64,000 nucleotides of DNA from Bacillota bacterium. GTDB taxonomy: Bacteria; Bacillota; Clostridia; Christensenellales; UMGS416. Location: the NCBI GenBank assembly GCA_023421955.1, contig JAEZSE010000024.1, positions 88,905 to 152,904 of the forward strand, read 5' to 3'. The notes beneath the pieces are model-generated. The model made no database searches. It saw only the letters and a list, made by a program, of their open reading frames with translations, and was not told the origin of the DNA. Positions 16,108 through 24,946 of the stretch are shown piece by piece. Both the position numbers and the translations under genes were made by a program. Position 1 is the stretch's first letter; every line of letters begins with the position of its first letter.

Positions 16108-16146
16108 AAAAAGAGTTGGTTGAGATACCTCACCAACTCTTTTTTG
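16108..16146 (+). terminator. Rho-independent terminator of the nucleoside importer operon
   Basis: AAAAAGAGTTGGT pairs with ACCAACTCTTTTT around TGAG/CTCA inner pairing (one bulged T) and an ATAC loop. The 3' arm runs into TTTTTT. This is the clearest intrinsic terminator in the first quarter of the window. Confidence 0.85.
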
Positions 16147-17019
16147 TTCAAGGTGCATGTACTGGATATTGAACGTGCTACGGACGTATTCACAGCCATT
16201 GCCGGATGAATCAAGCTCCGTTCACTACAGATGTGAGCCAGCGGGCAAACGGGCTGGATATGGAGACTTTACGGAATACCAGAGAGTGAAAAGAAGAAAA
16301 ACCATTGATATGTTGTGTATTATTGCATTTGTAAATCTGAAGAATAACAAATAGTGAAGGATACCTACCGGCTATTGAAGGCTGGATCTCTAACATTCTG
16401 TATATAATGCTTAAATTAGCCATATAAAAATATTCAGATTAACCCACACAACACTTGACATGGAAGATTCTGTATGTTTTAATATTGACATGAATAGTTA
16501 ACGTAAACCATATTCTCTTGGTGCTACTTTATGTATACCGGTATCAATCGCTTAGCGGACAGAACTGACAATAACGTGGGTTGCTCTCGAGACGATGAAC
16601 CCGAACTAGTCGATCTATGAAGCGCTCAACCCCAGCAGCGAGAGCCCGATGAAGACCATTGACGGCGTGGCGGATGACAGCCGCCATTCCGACACCCAGC
16701 TCGACCGCATCCCCATCAAGGATTGTTGATTATGTTGGAACCGGGTTAGCGGTAGATCATCATGACTACTTCCAATAATGTGGGGGGTGGTTAAGTGACT
16801 GTGTCGTAGTATCTCTATTTATGCTTCGAATCACCCAGCTATTCTTGCAGCAAAAGGTTTATACAGAATGATTGAAACGGAAGTGGTGATTACAAAGAAC
16901 CGCCCATTTTGTAAAGCGGTCCGCTTAACCACGTTGCATGCAAGGAACTCGGTTGAAACGGAGAACCACAACTCCAGAACAAAAGAGGAAAAAATTGTGT
17001 TATATGGAGGCATCGTGTC
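16147..17019 (+). other. Long non-coding region upstream of the first esterase
   Basis: About 870 bp without a credible gene. It contains the promoter/operator block at 16455-16508, which has a close relative at 19800-19853. At about 16614-16735 there is a GC-rich stretch readable as YEALNPSSESPMKTIDGVAD and further, ending in a stop; it has no start and is preceded by stops, so it looks like an eroded coding fragment of unknown origin. The last 200 bp are AT-richer and end in the esterase ribosome site. The short frames present have no family resemblance. Confidence 0.5.
16455..16508 (+). promoter_or_regulatory. Promoter with LacI-type operator (copy 1)
   Basis: A perfect TTGACA (16455-16460) is followed by TTTAAT at a 17-bp spacing or TAATAT at 19 bp. 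The near-palindrome GTTAACGTAAAC (16497-16508, 10 of 12 positions symmetric, central CG) sits where transcription would begin, as LacI-family operators often do. The same promoter and operator recur at 19800-19853. The esterase start is about 510 bp downstream, implying a very long leader. Confidence 0.6.
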
Positions 17020-19506
17020 ATGTTGAAAAAACTAGGGCTACTATTACTTGCGCTGACTATGCTAACATCCGTGTATCCGGGAACAATTGCTTTTTCGGCT
17101 CCGGAAACAATAGCCACATGGAGGCAGGTAGACCCTGCTAATGTTCAGGTTGGCAGAAGCTATCTCATCGTGTCTGAGTACGGCGCGCTTACTAACGCTC
17201 AGGCGACAATACAGACACCAGGCGACGTCACCGGCGACACTCAGATTGGCATGGCGTCCAAGCCTGTGACGATTGATGAAAACGGCTTGATCACATCCGC
17301 AGTGACGGACGACATGATCTGGCAGTTTGGCCTTGGTGCAAACACTGCGGCGGCATCCGGCGGCCTTGGCGGAAGCAAAGGCTACTATTTATTGAACAAC
17401 GCTCCCGGCGCAGGCGGAGGCAAGGTGCCCCTGAGAAGGCTATCCAGCTTCAACGCACAGCATGCGCCCATCAACACGACCGACGCATCCATCAATGGCA
17501 ACCAGCAGAGCGTGTTGCTGCATGTTCTGGATCAAGAGGAAGGCAAAGTAGCCCTGTACATTTGGGGTGGGAACAACCAGTGGAACTTTGCCCTGACGAG
17601 TACGCCAGACGGCTTCACTGCCAAGAGCAGGGCGGCGAGCACGACGAGTGCGGCTCAACTACTTGAGCAGATGCAGATGTCACCGTCATTGCGGCTATAT
17701 GAACCAAACGTGAATGTGGGTCTTCAGTACTACATCATGACGTCATCCGGTGAGAACGGCAGCATTAGTCCGACCTCTCTGGCAGGCCATGTTTGGGTTA
17801 ACGATGGCGCAAACGCGACCTTCACGTTCAACCCCGCGTTCGGGTTTGAAGTGGATAAGGTTACGGTTAACGACGCAGAAGTGGCTGTTACAGGCAACAC
17901 ATACACAATAATGAATGTCACCGCAAGCGGCACAAAAATCCACGTGACATTCAAGCCTGATTCACGCGCTACGGTTGTACCTTTCACAGTGTATAACGAC
18001 ATATTCTCTGTCGGAAATGTCACGACAGCGGCCATTATCGACCTTGGCGAAGGCAAAGCGGCAAACCTTGCCGACCTGAGCGCCGACATGTTCACGGCGA
18101 CCGCCAGGACCACAAGGCTGAATGGCCGGGACGTGATTTTCAACGGCTCCCGCAATATCACCAGAGTATATGTAAACAATGAGCCCAAGCCGCTTGGCTA
18201 CATAACGCCCGCACCGGGATCCGGCGACCTCGTAACAAATACGCCCGCGAGCGGTCGCTACATCATCGTTGAGTTTGAGTTCTGGAATGCCAATGGCTAT
18301 ACGTCCGGCGCAATGGTTTCGGGCTCCCTGCAAAACGCATACTCGGCGATCCTCAATTACCGCGTCAACGCTGATCGCGTGATCAAGCTGACAGACGGCA
18401 CTGCCATAATCCCGAGATTCACTCAGGCATCGGTAGTGAACCCGGCGCTCGACAAGTTTGTCCCGGACAAAACGAACCCGGGCGGCACAGGCAGCATGGA
18501 CATCCTGGTTTCGATCGACGAGTCCTGGAAAGACCTCGGCCCTCTCCCGCTGTTCATCTACAACCATGGCGGCGGCCGCGGCGGCTCTGCGGGGGACTAC
18601 TTCGCGCCTATGCAAACTGCGAACGGCGCAGCCGTGCTATCCAAGCTCCAGCTGATGAACCCCGGCAAGTACAACGCGCACATCATCGCGACGCAGAACC
18701 ACTCGGACAATCAGACCAACAACGCGGCTCTGATTGCATACGTGAAGAAACTGGCCGCTGAGGGCAAGGTGGATCTGAACCGTATCTACATGTCCGGCTT
18801 CTCGATGGGCAGCATGTACACAGTGGGATTCTTTAACCGCAATCCTGAGTTCCTCGCGGCAATCGTTCCGCTTGCAGGAGGCAACTTGCCAACCGAGGCA
18901 CAGCTTAGGCAGAACCCCGAGTACACACACACTGCCATATGGGCGCATACACATAAGAATGACTTCATGGGTACCACTTGGACGAATTATTTCTCAACAG
19001 GCGCCGGCGGCATCGGCTTGTATGAAGATGCAAACGTGACGGTTCTGGATACCAACCAAGCCTTCAATTTCCCATACTACGGCTTTGACTGGACGCCGCA
19101 CGAAACCGAAGCCCAGGTGTACAGCAACCTGATCGGCCAATCAAACGCCCTCCACAGATTTGGCCCAAGCCACGAAAAGTACGCAGACAAGAACATCTTT
19201 GATTGGATGTTCGCACAGTTCAGGTCCGAAAATAGGATTGGCGACCTGAAAGAGATGGTTGCAGGTCTGAATCTTAATGGTGGCAATAAAAACGCTCTGA
19301 CGGTCAAGCTGGATCAGGCATCGAAATTGCTGGCGAATACGAAGGAAGACAAATCGGCAGAAGCGATCACAGTTCTGAACGGCTTTATCAACCAGATAAA
19401 TGATTTAGTCGCAGAGGGCAAACTGACTGAGGAGCAGTCTGTCGAGCTGATTTCCGCTGCAGAAGAGACGATCAGATATATCAACTATATGATTAAACTA
19501 AGGTAG
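17020..19506 (+). CDS. Secreted multidomain esterase with C-terminal helical domain
   Basis: An 828-residue exported protein. After a signal peptide (about 1-26) comes a beta-rich N-terminal region (35-230) of unknown type, an InlB-B-repeat-like module (about 235-310), and an esterase Ig-like N-terminal domain (about 318-470). Then comes an alpha/beta-hydrolase of the PHB-depolymerase/feruloyl-esterase type: oxyanion region IYNHGGGRGG, nucleophile S595 in GFSMGS and probable catalytic H718 in PSHEKYAD. The last about 80 residues (NALTVKLDQA to SAAEETIRYI) resemble FIMAH-type helical modules. The start follows TGGAGG. Likely substrate is an ester-decorated plant polysaccharide (acetyl, feruloyl), inferred from family and the glycan genes nearby. 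No anchor is seen. Confidence 0.82.
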   Translation: MLKKLGLLLLALTMLTSVYPGTIAFSAPETIATWRQVDPANVQVGRSYLIVSEYGALTNAQATIQTPGDVTGDTQIGMASKPVTIDENGLITSAVTDDMIWQFGLGANTAAASGGLGGSKGYYLLNNAPGAGGGKVPLRRLSSFNAQHAPINTTDASINGNQQSVLLHVLDQEEGKVALYIWGGNNQWNFALTSTPDGFTAKSRAASTTSAAQLLEQMQMSPSLRLYEPNVNVGLQYYIMTSSGENGSISPTSLAGHVWVNDGANATFTFNPAFGFEVDKVTVNDAEVAVTGNTYTIMNVTASGTKIHVTFKPDSRATVVPFTVYNDIFSVGNVTTAAIIDLGEGKAANLADLSADMFTATARTTRLNGRDVIFNGSRNITRVYVNNEPKPLGYITPAPGSGDLVTNTPASGRYIIVEFEFWNANGYTSGAMVSGSLQNAYSAILNYRVNADRVIKLTDGTAIIPRFTQASVVNPALDKFVPDKTNPGGTGSMDILVSIDESWKDLGPLPLFIYNHGGGRGGSAGDYFAPMQTANGAAVLSKLQLMNPGKYNAHIIATQNHSDNQTNNAALIAYVKKLAAEGKVDLNRIYMSGFSMGSMYTVGFFNRNPEFLAAIVPLAGGNLPTEAQLRQNPEYTHTAIWAHTHKNDFMGTTWTNYFSTGAGGIGLYEDANVTVLDTNQAFNFPYYGFDWTPHETEAQVYSNLIGQSNALHRFGPSHEKYADKNIFDWMFAQFRSENRIGDLKEMVAGLNLNGGNKNALTVKLDQASKLLANTKEDKSAEAITVLNGFINQINDLVAEGKLTEEQSVELISAAEETIRYINYMIKLR

Positions 19507-19535
19507 TCATATAGGAATCTTCAAGATGTCAAACA

Positions 19536-19569
19536 GGCTGCATAGAATATCCTCATATTCTATGCGGCC
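19536..19569 (+). terminator. Hairpin after the first esterase
   Basis: GGCTGCATAGAATAT pairs with ATATTCTATGCGGCC (one T-G wobble) around CCTC, about 30 bp after the stop. No T-run follows, so it may cooperate with the second hairpin at 19588. Confidence 0.6.
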
Positions 19570-19587
19570 CATTCCAAACTGTCAAAG

Positions 19588-19623
19588 AACCCGGTTTGCA
19601 CACGAAAGCAAATCGGGTTTTAG
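19588..19623 (+). terminator. Intrinsic terminator after the first esterase
   Basis: AACCCGGTTTGC (19588-19599) pairs with GCAAATCGGGTT (19608-19619) with one G-T pair, followed by TTTTAG. It separates the two esterase transcription units. Confidence 0.65.
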
Positions 19624-19799
19624 TATTGCCAACGGGTTTGATTAAGGTCTGCACGGTTACCTAGAAGGCATCCCTAAAAGATCAAAACAGGTAAGGATAA
19701 CTACTTACCATCGATGGTGAAAATCTTAAAATCTCAAAATATATATGTAAAATGCTTAAAATTGTCGCAAAAAAATAATCAAATTGATTCATACAATGC

Positions 19800-19853
19800 T
19801 TGACATGGAAGAATATGCATGTTTTAATAAGTATACTAATAGTTAACGTAAAC
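19800..19853 (+). promoter_or_regulatory. Promoter with LacI-type operator (copy 2)
   Basis: TTGACA (19800-19805), TTTAAT at a 17-bp spacing (or TAATAA at 19 bp) and GTTAACGTAAAC (19842-19853) repeat the arrangement of 16455-16508. The flanks also match: CTTGACATGGAAGA at the -35 region and AATAGTTAACGTAAACCAT around the operator, with weaker similarity for about 100 bp upstream. The two esterase genes therefore probably share one regulator, not encoded in this window. Confidence 0.62.
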
Positions 19854-20169
19854 CATGCTTTGAAAATTGCTGCTTAAGGTCTCTTGGTTATTGTTCAGCC
19901 CGCCTGTGACCGGATTATGAGTGTCATTTCCATGTAATGTTACGGCCAAAGATGTAGTAATGTATTTATGATAAAGGAAATAATGAGGAATATCATCAAT
20001 ATTGCCTTCAACTACTCTGAGGATATGCTGGAGGATGTGGTGTAGACGGGTCGAGTAAAATCGGCGTGGCCGCTCTTGCTTGGTCCTGATTCTCTAAGTT
20101 AGGAGGTGTATTTTGCCATTCAGCCACCATTGACAATGCCTGTATCAAAATGTAGAGAGGATGTAAGAA

Positions 20170-22845
20170 ATGAAAAAAAGTCTGTTAGCGGTTCTCATGG
20201 CTGTCATGATGATGCTCTCCTTCATGCCTGCGACTTATGCAGTTGAATCCGAACCTACGAACGTTACCTACGATTTGCTGACCATCAACTGGATTATGCG
20301 TGAGCGCGTGGTCGCAGTAGTCTTCGACGCTGGCGCTGAGATTGCCACCAGCTCGCTGGCCAAGGATACTTTTACTGTCCATTGCCTGAACAACAACGCT
20401 GCCGGTGTGAAGGTTAACGAGGCTGACCGCAACATTGCAAGGGTCTACGCCAGCAGCACGCCCGAAATGCTCGATCCGTTCCAGAGAGATTTGCCGGCCG
20501 AGCTCCCCGCGTCTGGCCGGTATGTCATCGTTGAACTGGTTTTCTGGCCGATCGCCCAGGCGACCGCCGCCTCAACTGGTAACGACAGCATCGCCTTCAA
20601 ACAGGTTTACACGGTTACCCAGAACAAGGCTTTCAACACCGTCGGCGGTGCTGCGATCGACCCCGGAGACATCAATTACATCCAAGGTCGCACCATCAAC
20701 GATGTGCTTGACCGTTTTGAGTATGGTGAGGCTCAGGTCGGTACGAACAGCCCGACCAAATACAGGCTGTTCAGGCCGGATGATGTCAGCAAACGTCAGC
20801 CGCTGGTCGTCGTGCAGCACGGCGGAGGGCAGGGCACCGACAACGAGTGCCATCTCCGTTTCCAGAACAACTCTTATTTTGCCTGGCCTGAATCACAACA
20901 GGAGCATCCCTCCTACGTGCTGATGCCGGCGAATTGCACGACTGCTGCGGGTTTCGACAACATCAAGAGCGTGATTGACAAGATGGTTGCGGACGGTCTT
21001 GTGGATCCTGACCGTATCTACATCACCGGTCACTCCATGGGTGGCACCGCCACCTGGAACTTTGTGGCGCGCTATCCCAAACTGTTCGCGGCGGTAGCCC
21101 CGCTCTCTACCGCTTTTGCCGTCACTCTGAATGCAGATCTCTTAACTGCTCTTCACGACGTGCCGATTTGGGAGTTCACTACGCAGGGTGACTCGCAGGG
21201 CACGGGAGCCGTAAACATGAACAGAAATTACGGCTCGATTTTGGGCAACTACAAGTACACCTTGCTGCCGCATAACAATATCCTGGAATACAAGGGCATG
21301 TGGTACTCCACCCCAGGCGATGCCAACACTCCCGGCAAGCACGGCGCCTGGCTGATCGCTTACAATTACTATGGCTGGAATGACCTTCCCGAAGCCCAAG
21401 AGTATCCGCACCTTGTCGACACCGAGCGCGGCCGGCTGATCGACTGGATGTTCGCCCAGGATAAAGACGAATTCGTTGACCCGGTGGAAGCCAAATTCGA
21501 CCTTCTCACGCGCAACTGGGTCATGAATGAGCGCATTGTCGCGGTAGCCATCGACATGGGTATCAACGTAGACGGTAGCTCCCTCAACCCTGACACATTC
21601 AGGGTCTACGTGGAAAACCGAAATCCCAATAACAACAACATTGAGGCAGCCCAGTCCCTCTTCCGCACAGTGAGTAAAGTCTACGTGAACTCCGCCCCCA
21701 AGCAGACTGAAAACCCCCCGGAAAGCGGCCGGTATGTCATCATTGAGATGCCGTACTGGAATTACAACGTCGGTGCGGTAGCCGGCTCCAGGGTGGCTTC
21801 GGACAGCTACAAGTACATCGTGAACTACACGATTTACCAGGACAAGAACATCAAGTCCGCAAAAGGAGAGACATACACCTCGGAGGACGTTACATACGTC
21901 CAAGACGCTGTCATCAACGAGCTTCAGGATCGGTTTGCACGCGTCATGGCCGGAACGACCCCGGTCAGACTGTTTGCCCCGGACGATACCAGCAAACCCC
22001 AGCCCCTGGTTCTGCTGCTCCATGGCAGCGGGCAGGGCAGCGGCAACTTTGACGCGCAGATGAGCTTCCAGAACAACCTCTACTTCGCCTGGCCCGAAAT
22101 TCAGAAGGATTATCCCTCCTACGTGATGATTCCGGCGGCATACCCCACCAACAGTTGGGACGCCACCAAGATCGACAACCTCAAGGCATTGATCGACGAA
22201 ATGGTTGCGGACGGCCGTGTCGATCCGGATCGCATCTACATCACCGGTTCCTCAATGGGTGGCGGCGGCACCTGGAGCTTCATTCAGCGGTATCCCAAAT
22301 ACTTTGCGGCTGCGGCACCCTGCTGCGCAGGCGCCGGCGGGATGACAGTGGAGTCTGCCAAATCTCTTGGCAAACTGCCGATCTGGTTCTTTTGTAACGT
22401 CAACGACTTTACCTACGGGGGCGTAATGGCCACCCACAACAACTTCAGCCAATACTTCAAAAAATACAAGCTTACCCTTGTTGAGAAAAACATCGTTCCG
22501 GAACTGGGCCCTGATTACGTCAACGCGCCGCACGCCGTCTGGCTCATGGCTTATAATGTCATTGACGACACCGAGCGTGGCACACTGATCGAATGGATGT
22601 TTGCTCAGCGAAGAGTCAAATTGATCAGCGCCACACCGACTGCGTCGGTTGAAAAACAAATAGGCAACATGAACAGTTTGACGATTGTTGTCACGGAACA
22701 GTATTCTGATGACTCTGTGGAAACGATCACAGCAACAGTACAGATTGAGAACAACGCAGCCGGTACCTTTGAGGTTGGCGATTACAAGGTGTATGTGGAC
22801 ACCCAAGGCAACACGAAGATCCGAGAGTGCTATATTGTGAAGTAG
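20170..22845 (+). CDS. Secreted esterase with two tandem Ig-like/catalytic units
   Basis: An 891-residue exported protein with signal peptide (about 1-25). It consists of two homologous units, each an esterase Ig-like N-terminal domain followed by a PHB-depolymerase-like alpha/beta-hydrolase. Unit 1 has VQHGGGQGTDN, nucleophile S289 in GHSMGG and a likely His in GKHGAW. Unit 2 has LHGSGQGSGN, nucleophile S695 in GSSMGG and His in APHAVW. Both have a candidate Asp (QGDSQG, NVNDFT), so both look active. A short Ig-like tail (about 805-891) ends the protein. The start follows AGAGAGGATG. The duplicated catalytic unit suggests cleavage of two ester types or of clustered esters. It is closely related to the catalytic part of the upstream esterase and shares its promoter type. 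Confidence 0.85.
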   Translation: MKKSLLAVLMAVMMMLSFMPATYAVESEPTNVTYDLLTINWIMRERVVAVVFDAGAEIATSSLAKDTFTVHCLNNNAAGVKVNEADRNIARVYASSTPEMLDPFQRDLPAELPASGRYVIVELVFWPIAQATAASTGNDSIAFKQVYTVTQNKAFNTVGGAAIDPGDINYIQGRTINDVLDRFEYGEAQVGTNSPTKYRLFRPDDVSKRQPLVVVQHGGGQGTDNECHLRFQNNSYFAWPESQQEHPSYVLMPANCTTAAGFDNIKSVIDKMVADGLVDPDRIYITGHSMGGTATWNFVARYPKLFAAVAPLSTAFAVTLNADLLTALHDVPIWEFTTQGDSQGTGAVNMNRNYGSILGNYKYTLLPHNNILEYKGMWYSTPGDANTPGKHGAWLIAYNYYGWNDLPEAQEYPHLVDTERGRLIDWMFAQDKDEFVDPVEAKFDLLTRNWVMNERIVAVAIDMGINVDGSSLNPDTFRVYVENRNPNNNNIEAAQSLFRTVSKVYVNSAPKQTENPPESGRYVIIEMPYWNYNVGAVAGSRVASDSYKYIVNYTIYQDKNIKSAKGETYTSEDVTYVQDAVINELQDRFARVMAGTTPVRLFAPDDTSKPQPLVLLLHGSGQGSGNFDAQMSFQNNLYFAWPEIQKDYPSYVMIPAAYPTNSWDATKIDNLKALIDEMVADGRVDPDRIYITGSSMGGGGTWSFIQRYPKYFAAAAPCCAGAGGMTVESAKSLGKLPIWFFCNVNDFTYGGVMATHNNFSQYFKKYKLTLVEKNIVPELGPDYVNAPHAVWLMAYNVIDDTERGTLIEWMFAQRRVKLISATPTASVEKQIGNMNSLTIVVTEQYSDDSVETITATVQIENNAAGTFEVGDYKVYVDTQGNTKIRECYIVK

Positions 22846-22860
22846 CTCTCAGCAAACGAA

Positions 22861-22891
22861 CGGGCGGGCATGCCATCGCTATGCCCGCCCG
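22861..22891 (+). terminator. GC-rich terminator hairpin of the tandem esterase
   Basis: CGGGCGGGCAT (22861-22871) and ATGCCCGCCCG (22881-22891) form a perfect 11-bp stem with a 9-nt loop, 15 bp after the stop codon. No T-run follows. Confidence 0.65.
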
Positions 22892-23246
22892 CAAACTGAA
22901 GATAAACCCCTAGAAAATCGGTGGGCCGCCGTATCCAATGTCAGCGGCGGTTGGTTCGTTTTATCTGATAATTGGGGATAAAGGTCATGCTGTCTTGAAC
23001 TCACACAGGGAGCCCTATACGCTCCCTGCAAGGTTATGTTGGCTTATTGCATGTGTTTAGTTATGTGAAGTCATGCGTCTTTCGGATTCAGATAGTATCG
23101 TCTAGACTGCTTAATCGCTCATATTCCGATATGAAATGAAGATTTATTTTCAAATGGGGTAGGAGGTGTGTGTTCTCGTCGAAAGTTATGTTAGAGACAG
23201 TATCTTAAATTTTGCTTTTGTTTGGTTTCCATTCTTTCATATGAAA

Positions 23247-23280
23247 ACCTCCTGTTGGCATAATGCTTACAACAGGAGGT
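23247..23280 (-). terminator. Terminator of the minus-strand GH4 gene
   Basis: A perfect 11-bp inverted repeat ACCTCCTGTTG / CAACAGGAGGT. Read on the minus strand the 3' arm is followed by TTTTCAT, as expected for an intrinsic terminator 67 bp beyond the GH4 stop. Confidence 0.75.
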
Positions 23281-23346
23281 CTTATATATTATCAGTTTTG
23301 GAGTAAGGTCCACTGGTGGAAGCCTCTATATGGCCACCACCGAAAA

Positions 23347-24681
23347 TCAATCAGCGCACTTCTCTATGACTACACCATCGTTCATCCAACTCAGGCAATC
23401 GCCCTCGGCTTCCCACATACGCGCGAACATTTCGCGGATCTTCGGCAGAGAGACCAACGCGGCCACGTTGGGATCCAGCGCCACGGCATAGAATGCCTTT
23501 TCCTTATCGCGCTCCAGCAAGGCTTCCACTGCTAGTTGCACACAGGTGGCGCATGCCTGATCCAGGCCGGCCAGATGAGTGGGCAGAGCGCCTTGGGCGG
23601 TGCCGTGCACGCCGTGGCGGTCAGCAAGCGCGGGCACTTCCACACACAGCTTTTTGGGCAGGTTGGAAATAAGGCCGTCATTCATGATGTTGGCGTTGAA
23701 GCGGTACGGTTTGTCGGTCAGGATGGCTTCCATGATGCTGATGGTATATTCTCTGGAAGACACCAGATCGCCGCCCTCCGGCTTCATCCAGGGGCGGAAG
23801 TTGACCTGCTGGGCAGGACGGGGGCTGCTAAACAGCCGCGTGCGCAATTTGTAATACTCCATGAGCTCGGGGGTGCGGCGGAAATAGGGCATATACTCGC
23901 TGTCATGGTGGTTGCTCTCGGTAGGGAACACGCCGAACTGCTTGTAGATTTCGATGCGAACAAGCTCTTTGTCTTTAAACTTCATCGCCTCTTCGTCGGT
24001 TCGCTCTAGGGCCTTATCCAACAGCGGATAAAGGCTCTCGCCGGTGTCCACGCGCTTATAGTCCAAAAACCAGGCCAGGTGGTTGATGCCAACGCAGCGA
24101 TAGGCCACCTCTTCCCGCTTCACTCCTAAGAACCCATTCAGCTCATCGGAGCTCACATGCACGCCGTGGCAGATGCCCACGTTTTTGATGGATGAGCCAA
24201 GTGAGTGTATCATCGTCAGGCCCACCATGGGGTTGGTGTGGTTCAGCACCAGGGCGTTTGGGCAGAGTTGCTCCATGTCTTTGCAGAAAGCCAGCTGAGA
24301 AGGGGCAGTGCGCAGCAGGCGGAAGGTGGCCCCTACGGAATAGGTATCGGCCACAGATTGCTCTATACCATATTCACGGGGGATGCTTAGCTCCTCCTCA
24401 AATGGATGGCCGAAGTAGGAGCCGCAGCCAGCCGCAATGGCGGTGATGACAAAGTTGGAATCCTTGAGGATATCCCTGCGGTTGGTTGAGTAGATCAGCT
24501 TGGTAGGCAGGTTGTGCCGATCGATCGTTGCCTGCACAAATTGTACGACCTCCATCAGGCGGCCTTCATGGATGTCACAGAGAGCCAGAGTGCAATCGCG
24601 CAGAACCGGACTGCACAGGATGTCAAGACTCAGGCGGCTTCCAAAACCGCTGCCGGCACCAATAAAAGAAATCTTCAACAT
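23347..24681 (-). CDS. GH4-family NAD-dependent glycosidase
   Basis: A 444-residue cytoplasmic enzyme of glycoside hydrolase family 4. The N terminus is a Rossmann NAD site (ISFIGAGSGFGSRL). NHTNPMVGLT is the family substrate-site motif. The Mn2+ ligands are recognisable as the Cys in GICHGV and the His in GINHLAWF. GH4 enzymes oxidise C3 of the sugar and eliminate the aglycone, acting on alpha- or beta-glycosides (alpha-glucosidase AglA, alpha-galactosidase MelA, alpha-galacturonidase LplD). The exact substrate cannot be read from sequence. It is divergent from a second GH4 gene with its own promoter. The start follows AGGAGG. Confidence 0.92.
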   Translation of the reverse strand: MLKISFIGAGSGFGSRLSLDILCSPVLRDCTLALCDIHEGRLMEVVQFVQATIDRHNLPTKLIYSTNRRDILKDSNFVITAIAAGCGSYFGHPFEEELSIPREYGIEQSVADTYSVGATFRLLRTAPSQLAFCKDMEQLCPNALVLNHTNPMVGLTMIHSLGSSIKNVGICHGVHVSSDELNGFLGVKREEVAYRCVGINHLAWFLDYKRVDTGESLYPLLDKALERTDEEAMKFKDKELVRIEIYKQFGVFPTESNHHDSEYMPYFRRTPELMEYYKLRTRLFSSPRPAQQVNFRPWMKPEGGDLVSSREYTISIMEAILTDKPYRFNANIMNDGLISNLPKKLCVEVPALADRHGVHGTAQGALPTHLAGLDQACATCVQLAVEALLERDKEKAFYAVALDPNVAALVSLPKIREMFARMWEAEGDCLSWMNDGVVIEKCAD

Positions 24682-24748
24682 AGCTGGTTCCTCCTACAAA
24701 TAATTTGATAGCTAATTTGTATACTACATCAGTTTGTTTGTGGTTTCC

Positions 24749-24778
24749 AATATATATTCGTTATACTTGTATAATCAA
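24749..24778 (-). promoter_or_regulatory. Candidate promoter of the minus-strand GH4 gene
   Basis: On the minus strand, TTGATT (24778-24773) and TATATT (24754-24749) are spaced by 18 bp, about 70 bp from the GH4 start. Confidence 0.4.
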
Positions 24779-24849
24779 CCGCTATATTAGGTTCAGCGCA
24801 CCACAACGGACCTTAGCACGTACTTGAGATAGATATTCAGCTGACTCTG

Positions 24850-24878
24850 TTGATGGTTATCTTAAATTTGTCTATAAT
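24850..24878 (+). promoter_or_regulatory. Candidate promoter of the plus-strand GH4 gene
   Basis: TTGATG (24850-24855), 17 bp, then a perfect TATAAT (24873-24878), 68 bp before the GH4 start at 24947. Confidence 0.5.
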
Positions 24879-24946
24879 AACCATTGCACCTATACTATAT
24901 ATATAAACAGTGGCTCAGCGGTCTAATTAATGAAGGTGAGATGCGT

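Larger units (their letters stand above)
19507..20169 (+). other. Intergenic region and long leader of the second esterase
   Basis: About 660 bp holding two hairpins just after the first esterase, the second promoter/operator copy at 19800-19853, and about 315 bp of leader. The leader contains two very short frames: one from ATG near 19970 (about 25 codons) and one from TTG just after AGGAGGTG near 20101 (six codons). These could be leader peptides or chance. No larger gene is supported. Confidence 0.45.
22846..23346. other. Intergenic region between esterase and GH4 genes
   Basis: About 500 bp with three hairpins, annotated separately or here: 22861-22891, 23006-23028 (CAGGGAGC / GCTCCCTG, 8 bp) and 23247-23280. 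A ribosome-site-like AGGAGGTGTGTG near 23162 precedes only a 12-codon frame. It resembles the AGGAGGTGTATT motif in the second esterase leader. No gene is supported. Confidence 0.45.

Noticed and set aside
16157..16354. 65-codon plus-strand frame after the importer terminator
   Set aside because: No Shine-Dalgarno site, irregular composition and no family resemblance.
16497..16508. Catabolite-responsive element (CcpA site) reading of GTTAACGTAAAC
   Set aside because: About four mismatches to the cre consensus; a different LacI-family operator fits the symmetry better.
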